Positions 1 to 9,249 of a stretch of 64,000 nucleotides of DNA are shown here, piece by piece; positions within the stretch are counted from its first letter, which is position 1, and each line of letters opens with the position of its first letter. A program made the position numbers and the translations under genes. Source of the DNA: Pelagomonas calceolata (Eukaryota > Sar > Pelagophyceae > Pelagomonadales > Pelagomonadaceae); assembly GCA_918797485.1 (NCBI GenBank), contig CAKKNE010000004.1, positions 186,001 to 250,000 on the forward strand, in the 5' to 3' direction. The notes under the pieces were generated by a model that saw nothing but the letters and a program-made list of their open reading frames with translations, was not told the origin of the DNA and did not search any database.

Positions 1-1
1 C

Positions 2-262
2 GCATGCGTCTGCGACGTGGCGAGTGGCGACGACGGCGGCGTGAGCGTGGCGTTTGTCGACGGCGCGTATAGCTTTTCGGAGACGGAGCGCGAGTCGCAG
101 CGCCTCTCCGTCGTCCCCGAACTAGTGAATGGCCGGCGCGTCACGCTGCACGCCAACTACGCGCCGCCTCCGAACTTTGGCCACGCGGCTGTAGAGTTGA
201 GGGGAGACGGCGCCGATTGCCGGCGCTGGTTGACGGGGAAGCTATCGCTTTTTGTTGAGTAA
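2..262 (+). CDS. 3' end of an unknown gene (partial)
   Basis: An open frame enters at the left window edge and ends at a TAA at 260-262, so only the last 86 or so residues are visible. An internal Met at base 17 is unlikely to be the true start, because the frame is open to the edge. The segment is acidic and polar, has no recognisable motif and ends in a short hydrophobic stretch (KLSLFVE). The next gene starts about 200 bp downstream on the same strand. No function can be given. Confidence 0.55.
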   Translation, partial: ACVCDVASGDDGGVSVAFVDGAYSFSETERESQRLSVVPELVNGRRVTLHANYAPPPNFGHAAVELRGDGADCRRWLTGKLSLFVE

Positions 263-313
263 TTGTATTTCTGTTGTAATTAGATCCACAATGATGTACT
301 TTCCCTGAGCGTG

Positions 314-338
314 GCTAGTGTCTTTACAGGTCGCTAGC
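314..338 (+). promoter_or_regulatory. CTAGTGTCTTA...CGCTAGC element upstream of the anoctamin gene
   Basis: Reads GCTAGTGTCTTTACAG, then GTCGCTAGC. The same composite occurs upstream of many other genes in the window. It lies about 130 bp before the ATG at 465 and argues that the open frame upstream of that ATG (from a GTG at 318) is not translated. Confidence 0.55.
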
Positions 339-464
339 GCGGATTTCACGATTAGGGCCATTCGTTTTTTGGGGCCAGGTCTCGCCTCATACGTGGGCTT
401 CAGTGCTCACAGCAACGCAAACTGCGCTTATTTAGATACCCTGCTCATACCTCAGCCGCAAAAG

Positions 465-2498
465 ATGGCTCAGTACCACGTAGCCGTCGTGCTAGACACG
501 GGTGCTGCCACAGCCATGCGATTGACAGATGCGGAAAGCGTGGCCAAACGCCTGCTGACGCGTTTTGCTGACGCGGGCCTCGAGACGGCACGCGTCAGTG
601 GCGCTGATGACCGCTCGGTCATTCTCGTGCGCCTCCCCGACGCCGAGGCCGCACGCGTCGCTGAGGCGTACGGTGCTACGGCACCAATCGATGCCGCAGC
701 CCTCCAGCGGCGCGCGGCGGCGAGCAGCACGTATTTCTGCGGCGACGCGTCTCTCGGCAAGACGCGGGGAGAACGGGGCTCGTGCCGCCGACTCCTCGGA
801 TCTATCTTCGGTTTCGGCGGCGGCAAGGGCGCACGCAATCCGTACGCCTTTCTACACGCCCCCTACAAGGCTGCGCTCGCACCGCTCCTCGCGAGCGACG
901 CGCTCGAAGACCCGCTGCGCGTGGCGCTCGCCTGGCGCGCGGCCGGCGCCGCGGCGGCGGTCGACGAAGGCAACGGTGCGCCGTGGGCAGGCCTGCCTTC
1001 GCTCGTCGCTCGCGGAGATGCCGTCGCAGCGTTCCCGCTGCACGACGAGGGACGGCGCGCGGCCTTGGCGGAGGCGGCGAAGGACGGCGTGCACACCGTG
1101 TGGAGCCGCTCCTACGGGCGCTTCGCGGAGCGGGACCTCGCGCGGTATTTTGGCTCGAGCGTCGCCTTTTACTTCTGCTGGCTCAGCCACTACGCGAGCT
1201 GGCTGCGCTACCTCGCCGCGGCGGGCCTGGCCCTGGTCGGCGTCGTCGCGTGCGCGCCGGCGGGCCCCGTGATCGCGTTCGCGCGGCTCGGAGCGGCCGC
1301 ATTCATGGCGGTATGGTGCGCGCTCCTCTGCCGGTCGTGGCACGCGCGCGAAGGTCGGCTCGCTCTACGCTGGGGCACGCTGGCGGCGGCGAAGCTCCGC
1401 GGCGTGCGGCCGCGCGCGACGCGAGCGGCGTTTCGCGGTGCCGCCGGCGCGCTCGACCCGGTCACCGGCCGCGCCGATCGGTCCTACTTCCCGGCCTCGG
1501 TACGCGCCCGGCGGCGCTTCGTCTCGCGGATCCGCCTCGCGTTTGACGTGTTGATCGCGCTATTGAACGTCGTATTCTGGAAGGCCGTGCACGTGCGCCT
1601 TCGCGCCGCTGGTCTGCCCGGAGTTATTGCCACGGTCGGAAACGCCGTCGCCGTTTTCTTCCTGAATGAACGAGCCATGGACACGGCGACGAGGCGCGCC
1701 GACGCGGAGAACCACGCCCTCGACGCCGACTACGACAGCGCCATCTTCGAGTACGTGCTGGCGTTTCGCGTGATCAACTCGTACGCCCAGATCTTCTATG
1801 TCGCGTTCGTCCAGCGCGCGCTCGAGGGCGGTTGCGGCCACCGCGACTGCTTCGCGGCCGTGGGCCACACGGCGGTCGTCTTCTTCGCCGTGCAGCTGAC
1901 GCTCGGGAATTTCCTCGAGCTCGGCCCGGCGACACGCGCGGCTGCGGCGGCGGCAGCGGCAGCGCCGAGCGGCGACGCCGCAGCCACCGCGGCTCGGCAA
2001 TACGCGCTCGCGGAGTCGCCGGACGTCGACACGCTCGACGATTATTTAGAGCTTACCATCCAGTTCGGCTACTGCGTATTGTTCTTCGTGGCCGCGCCGG
2101 TGGCGCCATTCCTCGCGTTGCTGAGCAACGTGCTCGAGGCCAAGGTCGATCTGCTCAAGCGAGTCGCGAAGCGCCGACCGGTTCCGACCTTAGATGCGAC
2201 GACGATTCAGAGTTATACCAGTGCGTGCCTGGCGCTTGGCGCCGCCGCCGTCCTCACGAACGCGGCGCTACTCCTTTACGTCGCACCGGGTGGCCGAGAC
2301 GTTCTGAACTCGCAGCCGCGCGCCGTCGCCATCGTCCTCGCCTCCATGGTTGCCGTCGCTCGCTTCGCGTACGCCGGCCGCGGCAAGCTGCCCGGCGACG
2401 TCGAGCTCCAGCTCCAACGCAACGAGTACGTCCTCTCCACGGACGCGAAATTGCTGTCGCCGGTCGAGCGCGCGGCGCCCGGGCGCGGGGAGCCTTGA
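465..2498 (+). CDS. Anoctamin/TMEM16-family membrane protein
   Basis: Single-exon gene for 677 residues. The hallmark anoctamin core is present in order: YFGSSVAFYFCWLSHY near the first transmembrane helix, LALRWGT, RVINSYAQIFYVAF in the central membrane region, and DYLELTIQFGYCVLFF followed by PFLALLSNVLEAKVD, the conserved late helices that carry acidic residues of the Ca2+/scramblase groove. About eight hydrophobic segments are visible. Family members are Ca2+-gated chloride channels and/or phospholipid scramblases of plasma or internal membranes; which applies here cannot be told. An Ala-rich run lies in the loop before the last helices. The ATG at 465 was chosen because the upstream stretch is promoter-like. 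Many family members are longer, so this is a compact version. Confidence 0.9.
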   Translation: MAQYHVAVVLDTGAATAMRLTDAESVAKRLLTRFADAGLETARVSGADDRSVILVRLPDAEAARVAEAYGATAPIDAAALQRRAAASSTYFCGDASLGKTRGERGSCRRLLGSIFGFGGGKGARNPYAFLHAPYKAALAPLLASDALEDPLRVALAWRAAGAAAAVDEGNGAPWAGLPSLVARGDAVAAFPLHDEGRRAALAEAAKDGVHTVWSRSYGRFAERDLARYFGSSVAFYFCWLSHYASWLRYLAAAGLALVGVVACAPAGPVIAFARLGAAAFMAVWCALLCRSWHAREGRLALRWGTLAAAKLRGVRPRATRAAFRGAAGALDPVTGRADRSYFPASVRARRRFVSRIRLAFDVLIALLNVVFWKAVHVRLRAAGLPGVIATVGNAVAVFFLNERAMDTATRRADAENHALDADYDSAIFEYVLAFRVINSYAQIFYVAFVQRALEGGCGHRDCFAAVGHTAVVFFAVQLTLGNFLELGPATRAAAAAAAAAPSGDAAATAARQYALAESPDVDTLDDYLELTIQFGYCVLFFVAAPVAPFLALLSNVLEAKVDLLKRVAKRRPVPTLDATTIQSYTSACLALGAAAVLTNAALLLYVAPGGRDVLNSQPRAVAIVLASMVAVARFAYAGRGKLPGDVELQLQRNEYVLSTDAKLLSPVERAAPGRGEP

Positions 2499-2516
2499 TG
2501 TGTTATAAGTGACTGA

Positions 2517-2692
2517 TGGTACTATCATGGCAGCGGCGGCGCCGTCGTGGGCACCTGCGATGTCGATAGGGCGTCCGTGCGGCGCGCGTACGAAAGGGAA
2601 GGCTTCGTGTTCGTCGAATTGGAGCCGCGCTTCTTAGACGATGGTGACGGCGTGCTGGCGGCGCGGATGGGCGAGGTAGCCCTGGATGTGTA
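2517..2692 (+). other. Coding-like stretch without a start codon
   Basis: Between the anoctamin stop and the converging ankyrin gene, one plus-strand frame stays open for 58 codons and has coding-like composition (for example VRRAYEREGFVFVELEPRF), ending in TAA. It has no plausible in-frame ATG. It could be a last exon, a remnant of a duplicated gene, or chance. No homologue is recognised. Confidence 0.3.
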
Positions 2693-2704
2693 AGTTTAGT
2701 AATC

Positions 2705-4288
2705 TTATAATTCGAACTTTCGGACCTCCGCCAGGAAGTCCTGGCACATGGCCTTGAGGTCGTGGTTGGGGGTAAGGAACGTGTGGGGCAGCTCCTCGTT
2801 CGTTTTCGGCGACGTGCGCTTGCCCCGGGCGAACCAGGTCGCGATCTCGCGCCGTTCGTACGAGAAGCCGTCCGCGGCCATCACGGGGTCCTCGTAAATC
2901 TCCAGACTGAGCGGACAGACCAACCCGTCCGGAATACCACGCTCGGTCAATAGGCCCTTCAGTCGCCGGAGCTCCTCCTGGTGCGCCGTGAGGGACGTCT
3001 CGAGCGCTGCCGCGCGGGCCGCAGCGGCGGCGGCGTCGTCGAGAATCTCGTCGACGAGGACTTTCCCGGGCGGCGGCGGCGGCGCGGCGACCTCCGGCGA
3101 TTTCGATTCTTCGAACGCGAGCGGCGCGATATCGGGCAAGTCGTTCTTCTCCTCGTCGGCCACAGCAGCACCGCGCCGCTTCTTCTTCTTTTTCCTTCTT
3201 CTAGCCTGCTTTTTGGCCCGCGCCGCCGCTTCCTCCTCTTCCTCGCGTAGAAGTGCCGCCGCCGCTCGCTCTGCCGCTTCCTCCTTCTCCCGACTGTTCG
3301 CGGCGGGCGCCGGCGCGGGACTGGCGTTTTTCTCCGGCGTGCCGTCGGGCGTGACGGTTGCGCTGGCGCCACCGACGGCCCGGGATTCAAGCAGCGCGAC
3401 GATGGCAGAGTGGCCCAGATATTCTGCCATGGACAGAGGCGTCACGCCGTTCAACGTCGCCCGATCGACGTCGGCGCCTTTGTTCAGCAATAACCGCACC
3501 TTGTCGACGTGGCCCTCCTGGCATGCGATGTACAGCGGCGTCATACCGTCCTTTTCCGCCCGATCGACCTCCGCGCCTTTCTCCAGCAACAGCCGAGCCG
3601 CGTCGATGTGGCCCTTCCAGCAGGCAACGAGCAATGGCGTCCAGCCGTCCTCCGTCGCCCGATCGACCTCCGCGCCGTTGTCCAGCAGCAGTCGCGCCGC
3701 GTCGATCTGGCCAACCAGGCAGGCGATATACAGCGGCGTAGAGCCGTCCTTCTTCGCCCGGTCGACCTCCGCACCGTTGTTCAGCAGCAGCCGCGCCGCG
3801 TCGACGTGGCCCTGCTGGCAGGCGATCAACAGCGGCGTCCCACCGTCCTCCGCCGCCCGATCGACATCCGCGCCTTTATCTAACAACAGCCGCGCCGCGT
3901 CGACGTGGCCGTTCAGGCAGGCGACGAGCAGCGGCGTCACGCCGTTCTTGTCCGCCCGATCGACCACCGCCGTTTGGTCCAGCAACAGCCGCAAAGCGTC
4001 CACATCGCCCTTTACACACGCGACGAACATCGCCTTCTGCGGCTGAGCCGGCGCCTGAATCAAGATGGCAGCCGAATGCTCACGGCAAGGGAGTTTTCGA
4101 GCCCGTAGACTAGCCGGGGCTGGTGCCGCTTGCTGCCGCCGCCAGAGACCTTTCGTACCTGCCGGAGCACCACTAATGGGTTGCAGCCCGCAGTCCCGTC
4201 GCGTTTTGGCTAGGCTTCTCACAAAAGCGCACATCATGCGTGTGTTCGGGTATCTCGAGCTCTGGAAGGACTCCAGGGGTATCGCCAT
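2705..4288 (-). CDS. Ankyrin-repeat U-box protein (probable E3 ubiquitin ligase)
   Basis: 527 residues in one exon. Residues 1-86 are a basic, poorly conserved leader. From about 87 to 315 there are seven ankyrin repeats of 33 residues (consensus GxTPLxxACxxGHVDAARLLLxxGAEVDRA). A Pro/Lys/Glu-rich linker with a very basic KKKKKRR stretch, possibly nuclear-localising, follows. The C-terminus (about 450-520) is a U-box: PDGLVCPLSLEIYEDPVMAADGF ... YERREIATWF ... SPKTNEEL. U-boxes recruit E2 enzymes, so the likely role is ubiquitin ligation with the ankyrin array choosing the substrate. The repeats are nearly identical to each other, suggesting recent internal expansion. The gene converges with the anoctamin. 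Confidence 0.88.
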   Translation of the reverse strand: MAIPLESFQSSRYPNTRMMCAFVRSLAKTRRDCGLQPISGAPAGTKGLWRRQQAAPAPASLRARKLPCREHSAAILIQAPAQPQKAMFVACVKGDVDALRLLLDQTAVVDRADKNGVTPLLVACLNGHVDAARLLLDKGADVDRAAEDGGTPLLIACQQGHVDAARLLLNNGAEVDRAKKDGSTPLYIACLVGQIDAARLLLDNGAEVDRATEDGWTPLLVACWKGHIDAARLLLEKGAEVDRAEKDGMTPLYIACQEGHVDKVRLLLNKGADVDRATLNGVTPLSMAEYLGHSAIVALLESRAVGGASATVTPDGTPEKNASPAPAPAANSREKEEAAERAAAALLREEEEEAAARAKKQARRRKKKKKRRGAAVADEEKNDLPDIAPLAFEESKSPEVAAPPPPPGKVLVDEILDDAAAAAARAAALETSLTAHQEELRRLKGLLTERGIPDGLVCPLSLEIYEDPVMAADGFSYERREIATWFARGKRTSPKTNEELPHTFLTPNHDLKAMCQDFLAEVRKFEL

Positions 4289-4486
4289 TTAGAATTGACT
4301 CGTGAAGTGAATCGCGGCCGCGATCAAAAATCAAAACGGGTTTCTCTGACTGAGACGCCTCGACGCGACCGGTAAAAACCCCCGCGGCGGGCCGCGGCTA
4401 GGCGGCCTAGCTCTTTCAGCAAGCAAAAACACTCCGAATAGATCTCCGCCGGCGAGTTAAGCTAGATAAATCTCGATACACAAACA

Positions 4487-4972
4487 TTACGCGACGACGA
4501 CGCGCTGGTCGTCGCTCAGGCTCTCGTAGAGCTCAACCATCTTCCGCAGCTTTGTCGAGGTAAACTGCTGCGGGTTCCGCTTCCGGTCCCGCGCCATCTT
4601 CGCGAAGTCCCGGCCGTGCTTCTTCATCAACGTAGAGATATATTTCTGCTTCTCCTCGCTCATCGGGTTCCTCCTCTTATTCGTGTTCTTGTCGACGTCC
4701 ATGAGCCGCGCCGGCTGCGGCGCGTCCACGAGCCGCAGCTTCACCTCCTGCGCGACCTCGACGCGAGAAGGCGCCGCGCCCGGCACGCCCACCGCTCTAT
4801 TGGCATCGTCGCTCAGGCCCATGCGCGCGAGGTTCGCGCCCCGGCTCCGGCGCGGGTCCCAGTGCTTGGCGATCTCCGGCTCGTTGACCTGCACCTTCTT
4901 GAACAGGCGCTTCTGCTGCTTTTGCTTCGGGCCGCCGGCCGCGCGGGCGCCGCGCTTCTTGATGCGGACCAT
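4487..4972 (-). CDS. NOP16: NOP16-like ribosome biogenesis protein
   Basis: 161 residues, very basic. It shows the NOP16 pattern: a basic N-terminus (MVRIKKRG), a central KHWDPRRSRGANLARMGL block (the family has HWDxxxTxxQNxxxLGL), and a C-terminal YISTLMKKHGRDFAKMARD followed by NPQQFTSTKLRKMV. NOP16 is a nucleolar factor for 60S subunit assembly. The length is typical of the family. It is divergently transcribed from the gene at 5464 across a ~490 bp spacer. Confidence 0.85.
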   Translation of the reverse strand: MVRIKKRGARAAGGPKQKQQKRLFKKVQVNEPEIAKHWDPRRSRGANLARMGLSDDANRAVGVPGAAPSRVEVAQEVKLRLVDAPQPARLMDVDKNTNKRRNPMSEEKQKYISTLMKKHGRDFAKMARDRKRNPQQFTSTKLRKMVELYESLSDDQRVVVA

Positions 4973-5463
4973 TTTTTCTTTACTGTTGTTTTTGTGCTAC
5001 TGCTGTTATCTCTGGCAGCTGTGCTGCTCGTCGGCTGGTGCTGTATTGCTGCAGCTCCTGTGCAGCTCCTGTGCAGCACTGCAGGTTCGGTCGACTGGCG
5101 TCCGGCGAGCGGGTAGCGTTGATGCGGTGCAGTGCGACTGCCGATGCGCGTCGATGCAGAGGTGTGAGAGCACCGCTGCGGCAGCGTCGCCCGTCCTCAG
5201 CTACATGCAAGGGGTACTATATGTATACTTGTACTTAGTACTTAAGTACCCCCTCCTTCATTCCTTTGAAGAGCAGCCCAGCCCTTTTAGCCTAGCCCTC
5301 GCCCTCGGGGCTCACGGCAGCGCCAGCCGTCGTCAGGAGTGCGCATTCGTGTTAGCCTGATAGCGCGCGACGAGCCATCCACCGCTTCGGCGAGACAGAG
5401 CCGACCGAGGCAGTGGTAGAGCGAGAAACTGAGCCGCGCGGCGCGCACGTCAACGACGCAAGA
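4973..5463. other. Divergent intergenic region, no gene seen
   Basis: Spacer between two divergent starts. The left part is CTG/CAG-rich, with a direct duplication of CAGCTCCTGTG near 5055-5078. An AT-richer stretch with TACTTAGTACTTAAGTACC lies near 5230-5252. The common CTAGTGTCTTA element was not found here. Confidence 0.5.
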
Positions 5464-7023
5464 ATGTTCGCCTGCTGCACGCCCAAGGCGACGCCGCGGC
5501 AGCGCACGGCCGCGACGAGCCCGCGGCGGCCAAGCACGGCGTCGCCGCCGCGGTCCGCTCCGCTCGAAGTCGAGGTAGCAGCCCCTAGGCCGGGCCTCTG
5601 GAGCTCGCATCGCCAGCAGTCCATCGCCGAGACGCCGCGCAACGAAGGGGGCTCGTGGCAGTGGATCGACGTCGCCGAGTCGAAGACGCCGTCGCCGAGA
5701 AGACGCGACGAGTCGCCGGCGCCGTCGCCGGGCCCGTCGCACCGGTCGACCTCGACGTTTTTTAGTGGCGACGACGAGCTCGACGACACGAACTACTCGG
5801 GGAGGATCGTGAGACGGTCCACCAGTAAGGGGGACGTCGAGCTCTACCAGCCGCGGAGCCCGAAGCCTGCACCGAAGAGCGCCGACGAGTCGGAGGCCGC
5901 CGGCGATTTACGACGACTCATGCTGCGGACGAGCGAGGACGACATGGCCTTGTACTCCGAGGACGAGGACGAGGACGAAGCAATTCGGAGGAGGAGCTGG
6001 GGCGTCAGCGCGTCCTGGGGCGACGAGAGCGTGGCGGACGTGGAGCGGGCGGAGCTGGACGGGACGAACTACGACGGGCGGCCCGTGACGTCGACCTCCT
6101 TCGCGGACGTCGGCGCGTTGGAAAGGACGACGGACCACCTGTCGGGCGTGGCGAACGGCATGGGCGGCCTCTCGGCGCAGTTCGCGCGGGCGGCCGCCGC
6201 GAAGGCCCCGGAGCCCATCAATGACGACGAGGGTTTGGATAATTCGCTCCACGACAGCCGGTCCGGCGGCCAGCGGATGGATGAGAGGGGCTTCGCCCTA
6301 CTCACGAGACGGTCGTCGAGCGTGCCGACGATCGGCGGCGAGGCGCCGCCGCCGCGCGTGAACGGGCGGGTGCGGTTCGGCGAGCCGCTCGTGAAAGGGA
6401 TTGCGTGCTTCGAGCCGGCCTCGTCCAAAGAACGGGCGGCGACGTGGTACACGCGCGCCGAGTACCGTTCCATCAGAGATGCGGCGTGGTTCATCGAGTC
6501 GTTAGATGTTGTGCGGGATTTGGGTGATGACGCGCCCTCAGCACCGGCGACGGCCTTCGGCGAGAGCCGGCGGGGCTTGTGCGACGACGACACGACCAAA
6601 AAGCGCCTCGCGCGCATCCGCGCCGTGCGCTTCGCCGTGGCATCGGCGTCGCGGCACGGCCTGCCCGCGGACGTCGTCGCGCGCCTCGCAGCGACGCCGG
6701 ACGCGGCTTTACAAGCGGTCGAGCACGCGCGCGAGGACCGCGAGGCCGCGCTGGCCTGCGACGAGGCCGAGGCGGATCACGTTCCGGCCGAGCCGCCGCG
6801 CGTCGACCGCGCCGCGGTCATGAAGCTGCTCCAGGACCACCGCGGCGCCTTCGGCATCGCGCCGCTCGTGCGCAAGGACTCGTTCTCGCGGCTTGAAGAC
6901 GCGGCGTCGCAGTCGCCGCCGCCAGAGGCAACCGCCGCCGCGGCCGCGGCGGCGCGGTACCGCCACGCGCTGCGCCTGTACTCGTCGACGCGCGCGCGGT
7001 CCGCGCCGGCCGAGCGCGGCTGA
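5464..7023 (+). CDS. Heterokont-type protein of unknown function with repeated TNYxGR motifs
   Basis: 519 residues starting at the first ATG; the frame continues upstream to a GTG but without an ATG. The first half is Ser/Pro/Arg- and Asp/Glu-rich, probably disordered, and repeats a short motif (LDDTNYSGRIV, LDGTNYDGRPV and a weaker LDNSLHDSRSG) next to TSKGDVELY/TSFADVGAL, like docking sites. The second half has a VRFGEPLVKG segment, then TWYTRAEYRSIRD, SRRGLCDDDTTKKR and an Ala-rich helical tail. From memory this order (VxF..., WYxxxE..., RGL..., helical tail) matches a large uncharacterised family in diatoms and other heterokonts. No enzymatic motif is seen. Confidence 0.75.
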   Translation: MFACCTPKATPRQRTAATSPRRPSTASPPRSAPLEVEVAAPRPGLWSSHRQQSIAETPRNEGGSWQWIDVAESKTPSPRRRDESPAPSPGPSHRSTSTFFSGDDELDDTNYSGRIVRRSTSKGDVELYQPRSPKPAPKSADESEAAGDLRRLMLRTSEDDMALYSEDEDEDEAIRRRSWGVSASWGDESVADVERAELDGTNYDGRPVTSTSFADVGALERTTDHLSGVANGMGGLSAQFARAAAAKAPEPINDDEGLDNSLHDSRSGGQRMDERGFALLTRRSSSVPTIGGEAPPPRVNGRVRFGEPLVKGIACFEPASSKERAATWYTRAEYRSIRDAAWFIESLDVVRDLGDDAPSAPATAFGESRRGLCDDDTTKKRLARIRAVRFAVASASRHGLPADVVARLAATPDAALQAVEHAREDREAALACDEAEADHVPAEPPRVDRAAVMKLLQDHRGAFGIAPLVRKDSFSRLEDAASQSPPPEATAAAAAAARYRHALRLYSSTRARSAPAERG

Positions 7024-7121
7024 CCAATTTATTTCCTACCTACTACGCCCGGTCTCGGGCGGTCTTTAATTCGAAGTTTGTGTTATTTTCTTCTGATGTT
7101 TACGCCCCGGGGGTGAGTCTG

Positions 7122-7820
7122 TTAGGCGTTGGTCACGCAGGCGAGGGGCTGGCCCTTCGCAAACTTGGCCAACATGCGATCCGTTCCATTCGAATAAATG
7201 GAGAGCTCGTCCTTTAACGCGACCAGTTCCATTCTCAACTCGTGATTCTCGTCCTTCGCCTTGCTCAGCAGAGCTTCCTTGGCCTTGATCTTAGCGTGTA
7301 CTTCTAGTAAGGGTTTAATATTGGTCTTGAAAAAATCTTCGAGGGCGTTGATCCTAACGTCATGGACCTTGACCTTATCACATAGCGTCTCGTTGAAATG
7401 TTCCGCAGACTTGAGCTTGGCGTCCTTGGCCTTGAGTTGTTCCTTGCACGCGGCGAGCTCGGCGGCGAGCTCCTCGTCGCGTGCTTCAATCTTCGATTCC
7501 GCGTAGAACTTGACCTTGAGCTGCGCATTGCATTTCTCGAGCCGATCCTTGTAGGCCTCGAGGAAGTACACCGTGTAGACCGTACAAGGAACGGCCCGGT
7601 CCACTTTGGACAAAATATAATCGCGTCCGGCCTCATAGACCGTCTTGATCTCGTCATCGCCCGCACGCGCAAGCGCGTTTAGGGCCATGAACAGGTCATC
7701 TTTTTGCAAGGCCCTAAAGGCGCGCAGCTTCTCGTCATCCTGGTCCATCCTCTGGTCCCACGTCAAAGCTGGCTTGGAAATCTCTTTGGCTGTGTCGGGC
7801 TTGATGTCGAGAGTCGTCAT
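7122..7820 (-). CDS. Coiled-coil protein of unknown function
   Basis: 232 residues, rich in Lys, Glu, Ala and Leu, with heptad-like coiled coil over most of residues 90-220 and no catalytic motif. The start (MTTLDIKPD) and about 490 bp of upstream DNA closely match the start and 5' flank of the kinesin gene at 14183 (MRTPDIDYD), in inverted orientation. The last residues and 3' flank (VTNA-stop, then ACTCACC) resemble those of the coiled-coil gene ending at 12926 (ATNA-stop, then ACTCACC). It therefore seems to belong to a local family of coiled-coil genes derived by duplication. Confidence 0.7.
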   Translation of the reverse strand: MTTLDIKPDTAKEISKPALTWDQRMDQDDEKLRAFRALQKDDLFMALNALARAGDDEIKTVYEAGRDYILSKVDRAVPCTVYTVYFLEAYKDRLEKCNAQLKVKFYAESKIEARDEELAAELAACKEQLKAKDAKLKSAEHFNETLCDKVKVHDVRINALEDFFKTNIKPLLEVHAKIKAKEALLSKAKDENHELRMELVALKDELSIYSNGTDRMLAKFAKGQPLACVTNA

Positions 7821-8312
7821 TTTGTGTGGGCCTGCGTTAACATGGGGGTTGTACGGTGTCGGTCGGGACAGCGCGGGGATGGGAACTACGCGCGTGGCTG
7901 CCCCGCGGGCGCGCGGGTCGCGTGTTTTGAGATGCTCCCGGTGCTGCGCGCGACTCGGGGCAGCCCGCGCGGGCGCGTACGCGGTTTTTTTGGCGTGTGT
8001 TTTGGCTGCCTATTTTGGGGCGCGCGCGCTGCGCCTCGCGACGCGCCGCGCGTCCCGGGGCAGCCGCGGATGCGTGCGCGGGGGTGGCGCGGCGGGCTCT
8101 CGCGCGTTGTTGTCACCTGGTTACTGTTGTGTTGCTCGTGTCTATTGTCGTCGATCGAGGCTCTCAACAAACGGTGCCAGCTCTAGCTCGCCCGGCAACT
8201 CGTCTCAGGTATGCGTCAGCCTGTTCCGCCGGCCCTGCCCGGCCGGTAGAGCCCCTAACAATTTTTTTGGGAGAGCAAAGTTTAAACTAGTGCTTTTGAA
8301 CGCTAGCTTGCT
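7821..8312. repeat. Inverted repeat copy A: duplicated divergent promoter region
   Basis: About 490 bp that reappear in inverted orientation at about 13691-14182, at roughly 85-90% identity by eye. Near 7821 it abuts the ATG of the coiled-coil gene. At its far end (8286-8308) it carries ACTAGTGC..CGCTAGC, a variant of the window's common upstream element, about 70 bp before the methyltransferase ATG. It is very GC-rich in the middle and has CTCTCCCAAAAAAA-type A/T runs near the far end. Confidence 0.85.
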
Positions 8313-8372
8313 CGGCTCCGCCTCTCGAGAGCTCGGCTGCGCCTCTTTCGCACAGCAGCAGCAGTCGCATAA

Positions 8373-9188
8373 ATGCTCCTCTTCCTCCTAGCGGCGGGCC
8401 GCCGCCTCGTCGCGCCGCGGCGCAGTTGGTGCGCGGCCGTCGGCGACCTGCACCTGCACGAAGGCTGCCGCACGCTGCCGCCGATGGTCCAGGCCGACGG
8501 CACGCGCTTCGGTCTGCCGAAGGGCCTCGTGCGGCCCCCGTCCTCGGACGCACTCTGGGAGTGGTACTCGTCGACGGGCCGCGCGGCGCGCGACCCGGAC
8601 CCGTCCTGGGCCGACGTGTGGGACAGCGCGGCCTGCCTCGCCCAGCACGTGCGCGCGACGCCCGCCGACGTGCAAGACAAGCGCGTCGTCGAGCTGGGCT
8701 CTGGGCTCGGCGTGTGTGGCATCGCTGCGGCGCTCTCTGGTGCAAAATCTGTAGAGTTTGTGGATCGCGAACCGGAAGCTCTGCACTGCGCGATGGCGAC
8801 CGCCCAGCTAAACGGATGCGCCGACGTGACCGCGCGCCTTGCGACCTTCGGGGACGAAGATGGAGAGTCTCCAACGTTCGACGTCGTCCTGGCGTCGGAC
8901 GTTTTATATGATGCGCGGGATATGGAAGCGTTAGCGGAGGCTTGCAAGCGCCTGGCGCCGCGCGCTTTGATTGCGGATCCGCGGGCTGGGCGTGCGGAAG
9001 GCGCTCGCGACGCGTTCGTCGCCGCGGCGAAGGCGTCGGGTGGGAGAGTGATCGAGCGAGATCTCGCGCCAGCGCCGGAGGCGCCCGAGCCGACCATGAT
9101 GCTCGACGTGCGATGGCGACAGCCGAGCGACCAGTACGCGGACTCGCTCGGGGCGATGATCGATGGGGCGAGTTCGTGTTGCGCGTAA
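8373..9188 (+). CDS. Class I SAM methyltransferase, protein-lysine methyltransferase (METTL21/Nnt1) type
   Basis: 271 residues. SAM-binding motif I is VVELGSGLGVCGIAAALSG, the acidic end of strand 2 is VEFVDRE, and the post-motif region FDVVLASDVLYD matches the D-V-x-Y signature of the Methyltransf_16 group (METTL21/EEF2KMT-like), whose members methylate lysines of elongation factors, chaperones and similar proteins. A preceding WxDxWDSAACLA segment fits the family's W-x-x-A motif. The N-terminus is hydrophobic (LLFLLAAG) and could be a targeting signal. The substrate cannot be predicted. It is divergent from the gene at 7122 and convergent with the acyl-CoA synthetase. Confidence 0.82.
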   Translation: MLLFLLAAGRRLVAPRRSWCAAVGDLHLHEGCRTLPPMVQADGTRFGLPKGLVRPPSSDALWEWYSSTGRAARDPDPSWADVWDSAACLAQHVRATPADVQDKRVVELGSGLGVCGIAAALSGAKSVEFVDREPEALHCAMATAQLNGCADVTARLATFGDEDGESPTFDVVLASDVLYDARDMEALAEACKRLAPRALIADPRAGRAEGARDAFVAAAKASGGRVIERDLAPAPEAPEPTMMLDVRWRQPSDQYADSLGAMIDGASSCCA

Positions 9189-9249
9189 TAAATGTTCTGT
9201 CACAAGTCACACAAGCGTCTCTTAGGTCGTGCATACAAGGGGGAACGCG

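Noticed and set aside
7821-8312. Inverted ~490 bp repeats as transposon terminal repeats around 8312-13691
   Set aside because: The outer edges coincide with start codons, no target duplication is seen, and the enclosed segment holds ordinary host genes; a duplicated promoter is simpler.
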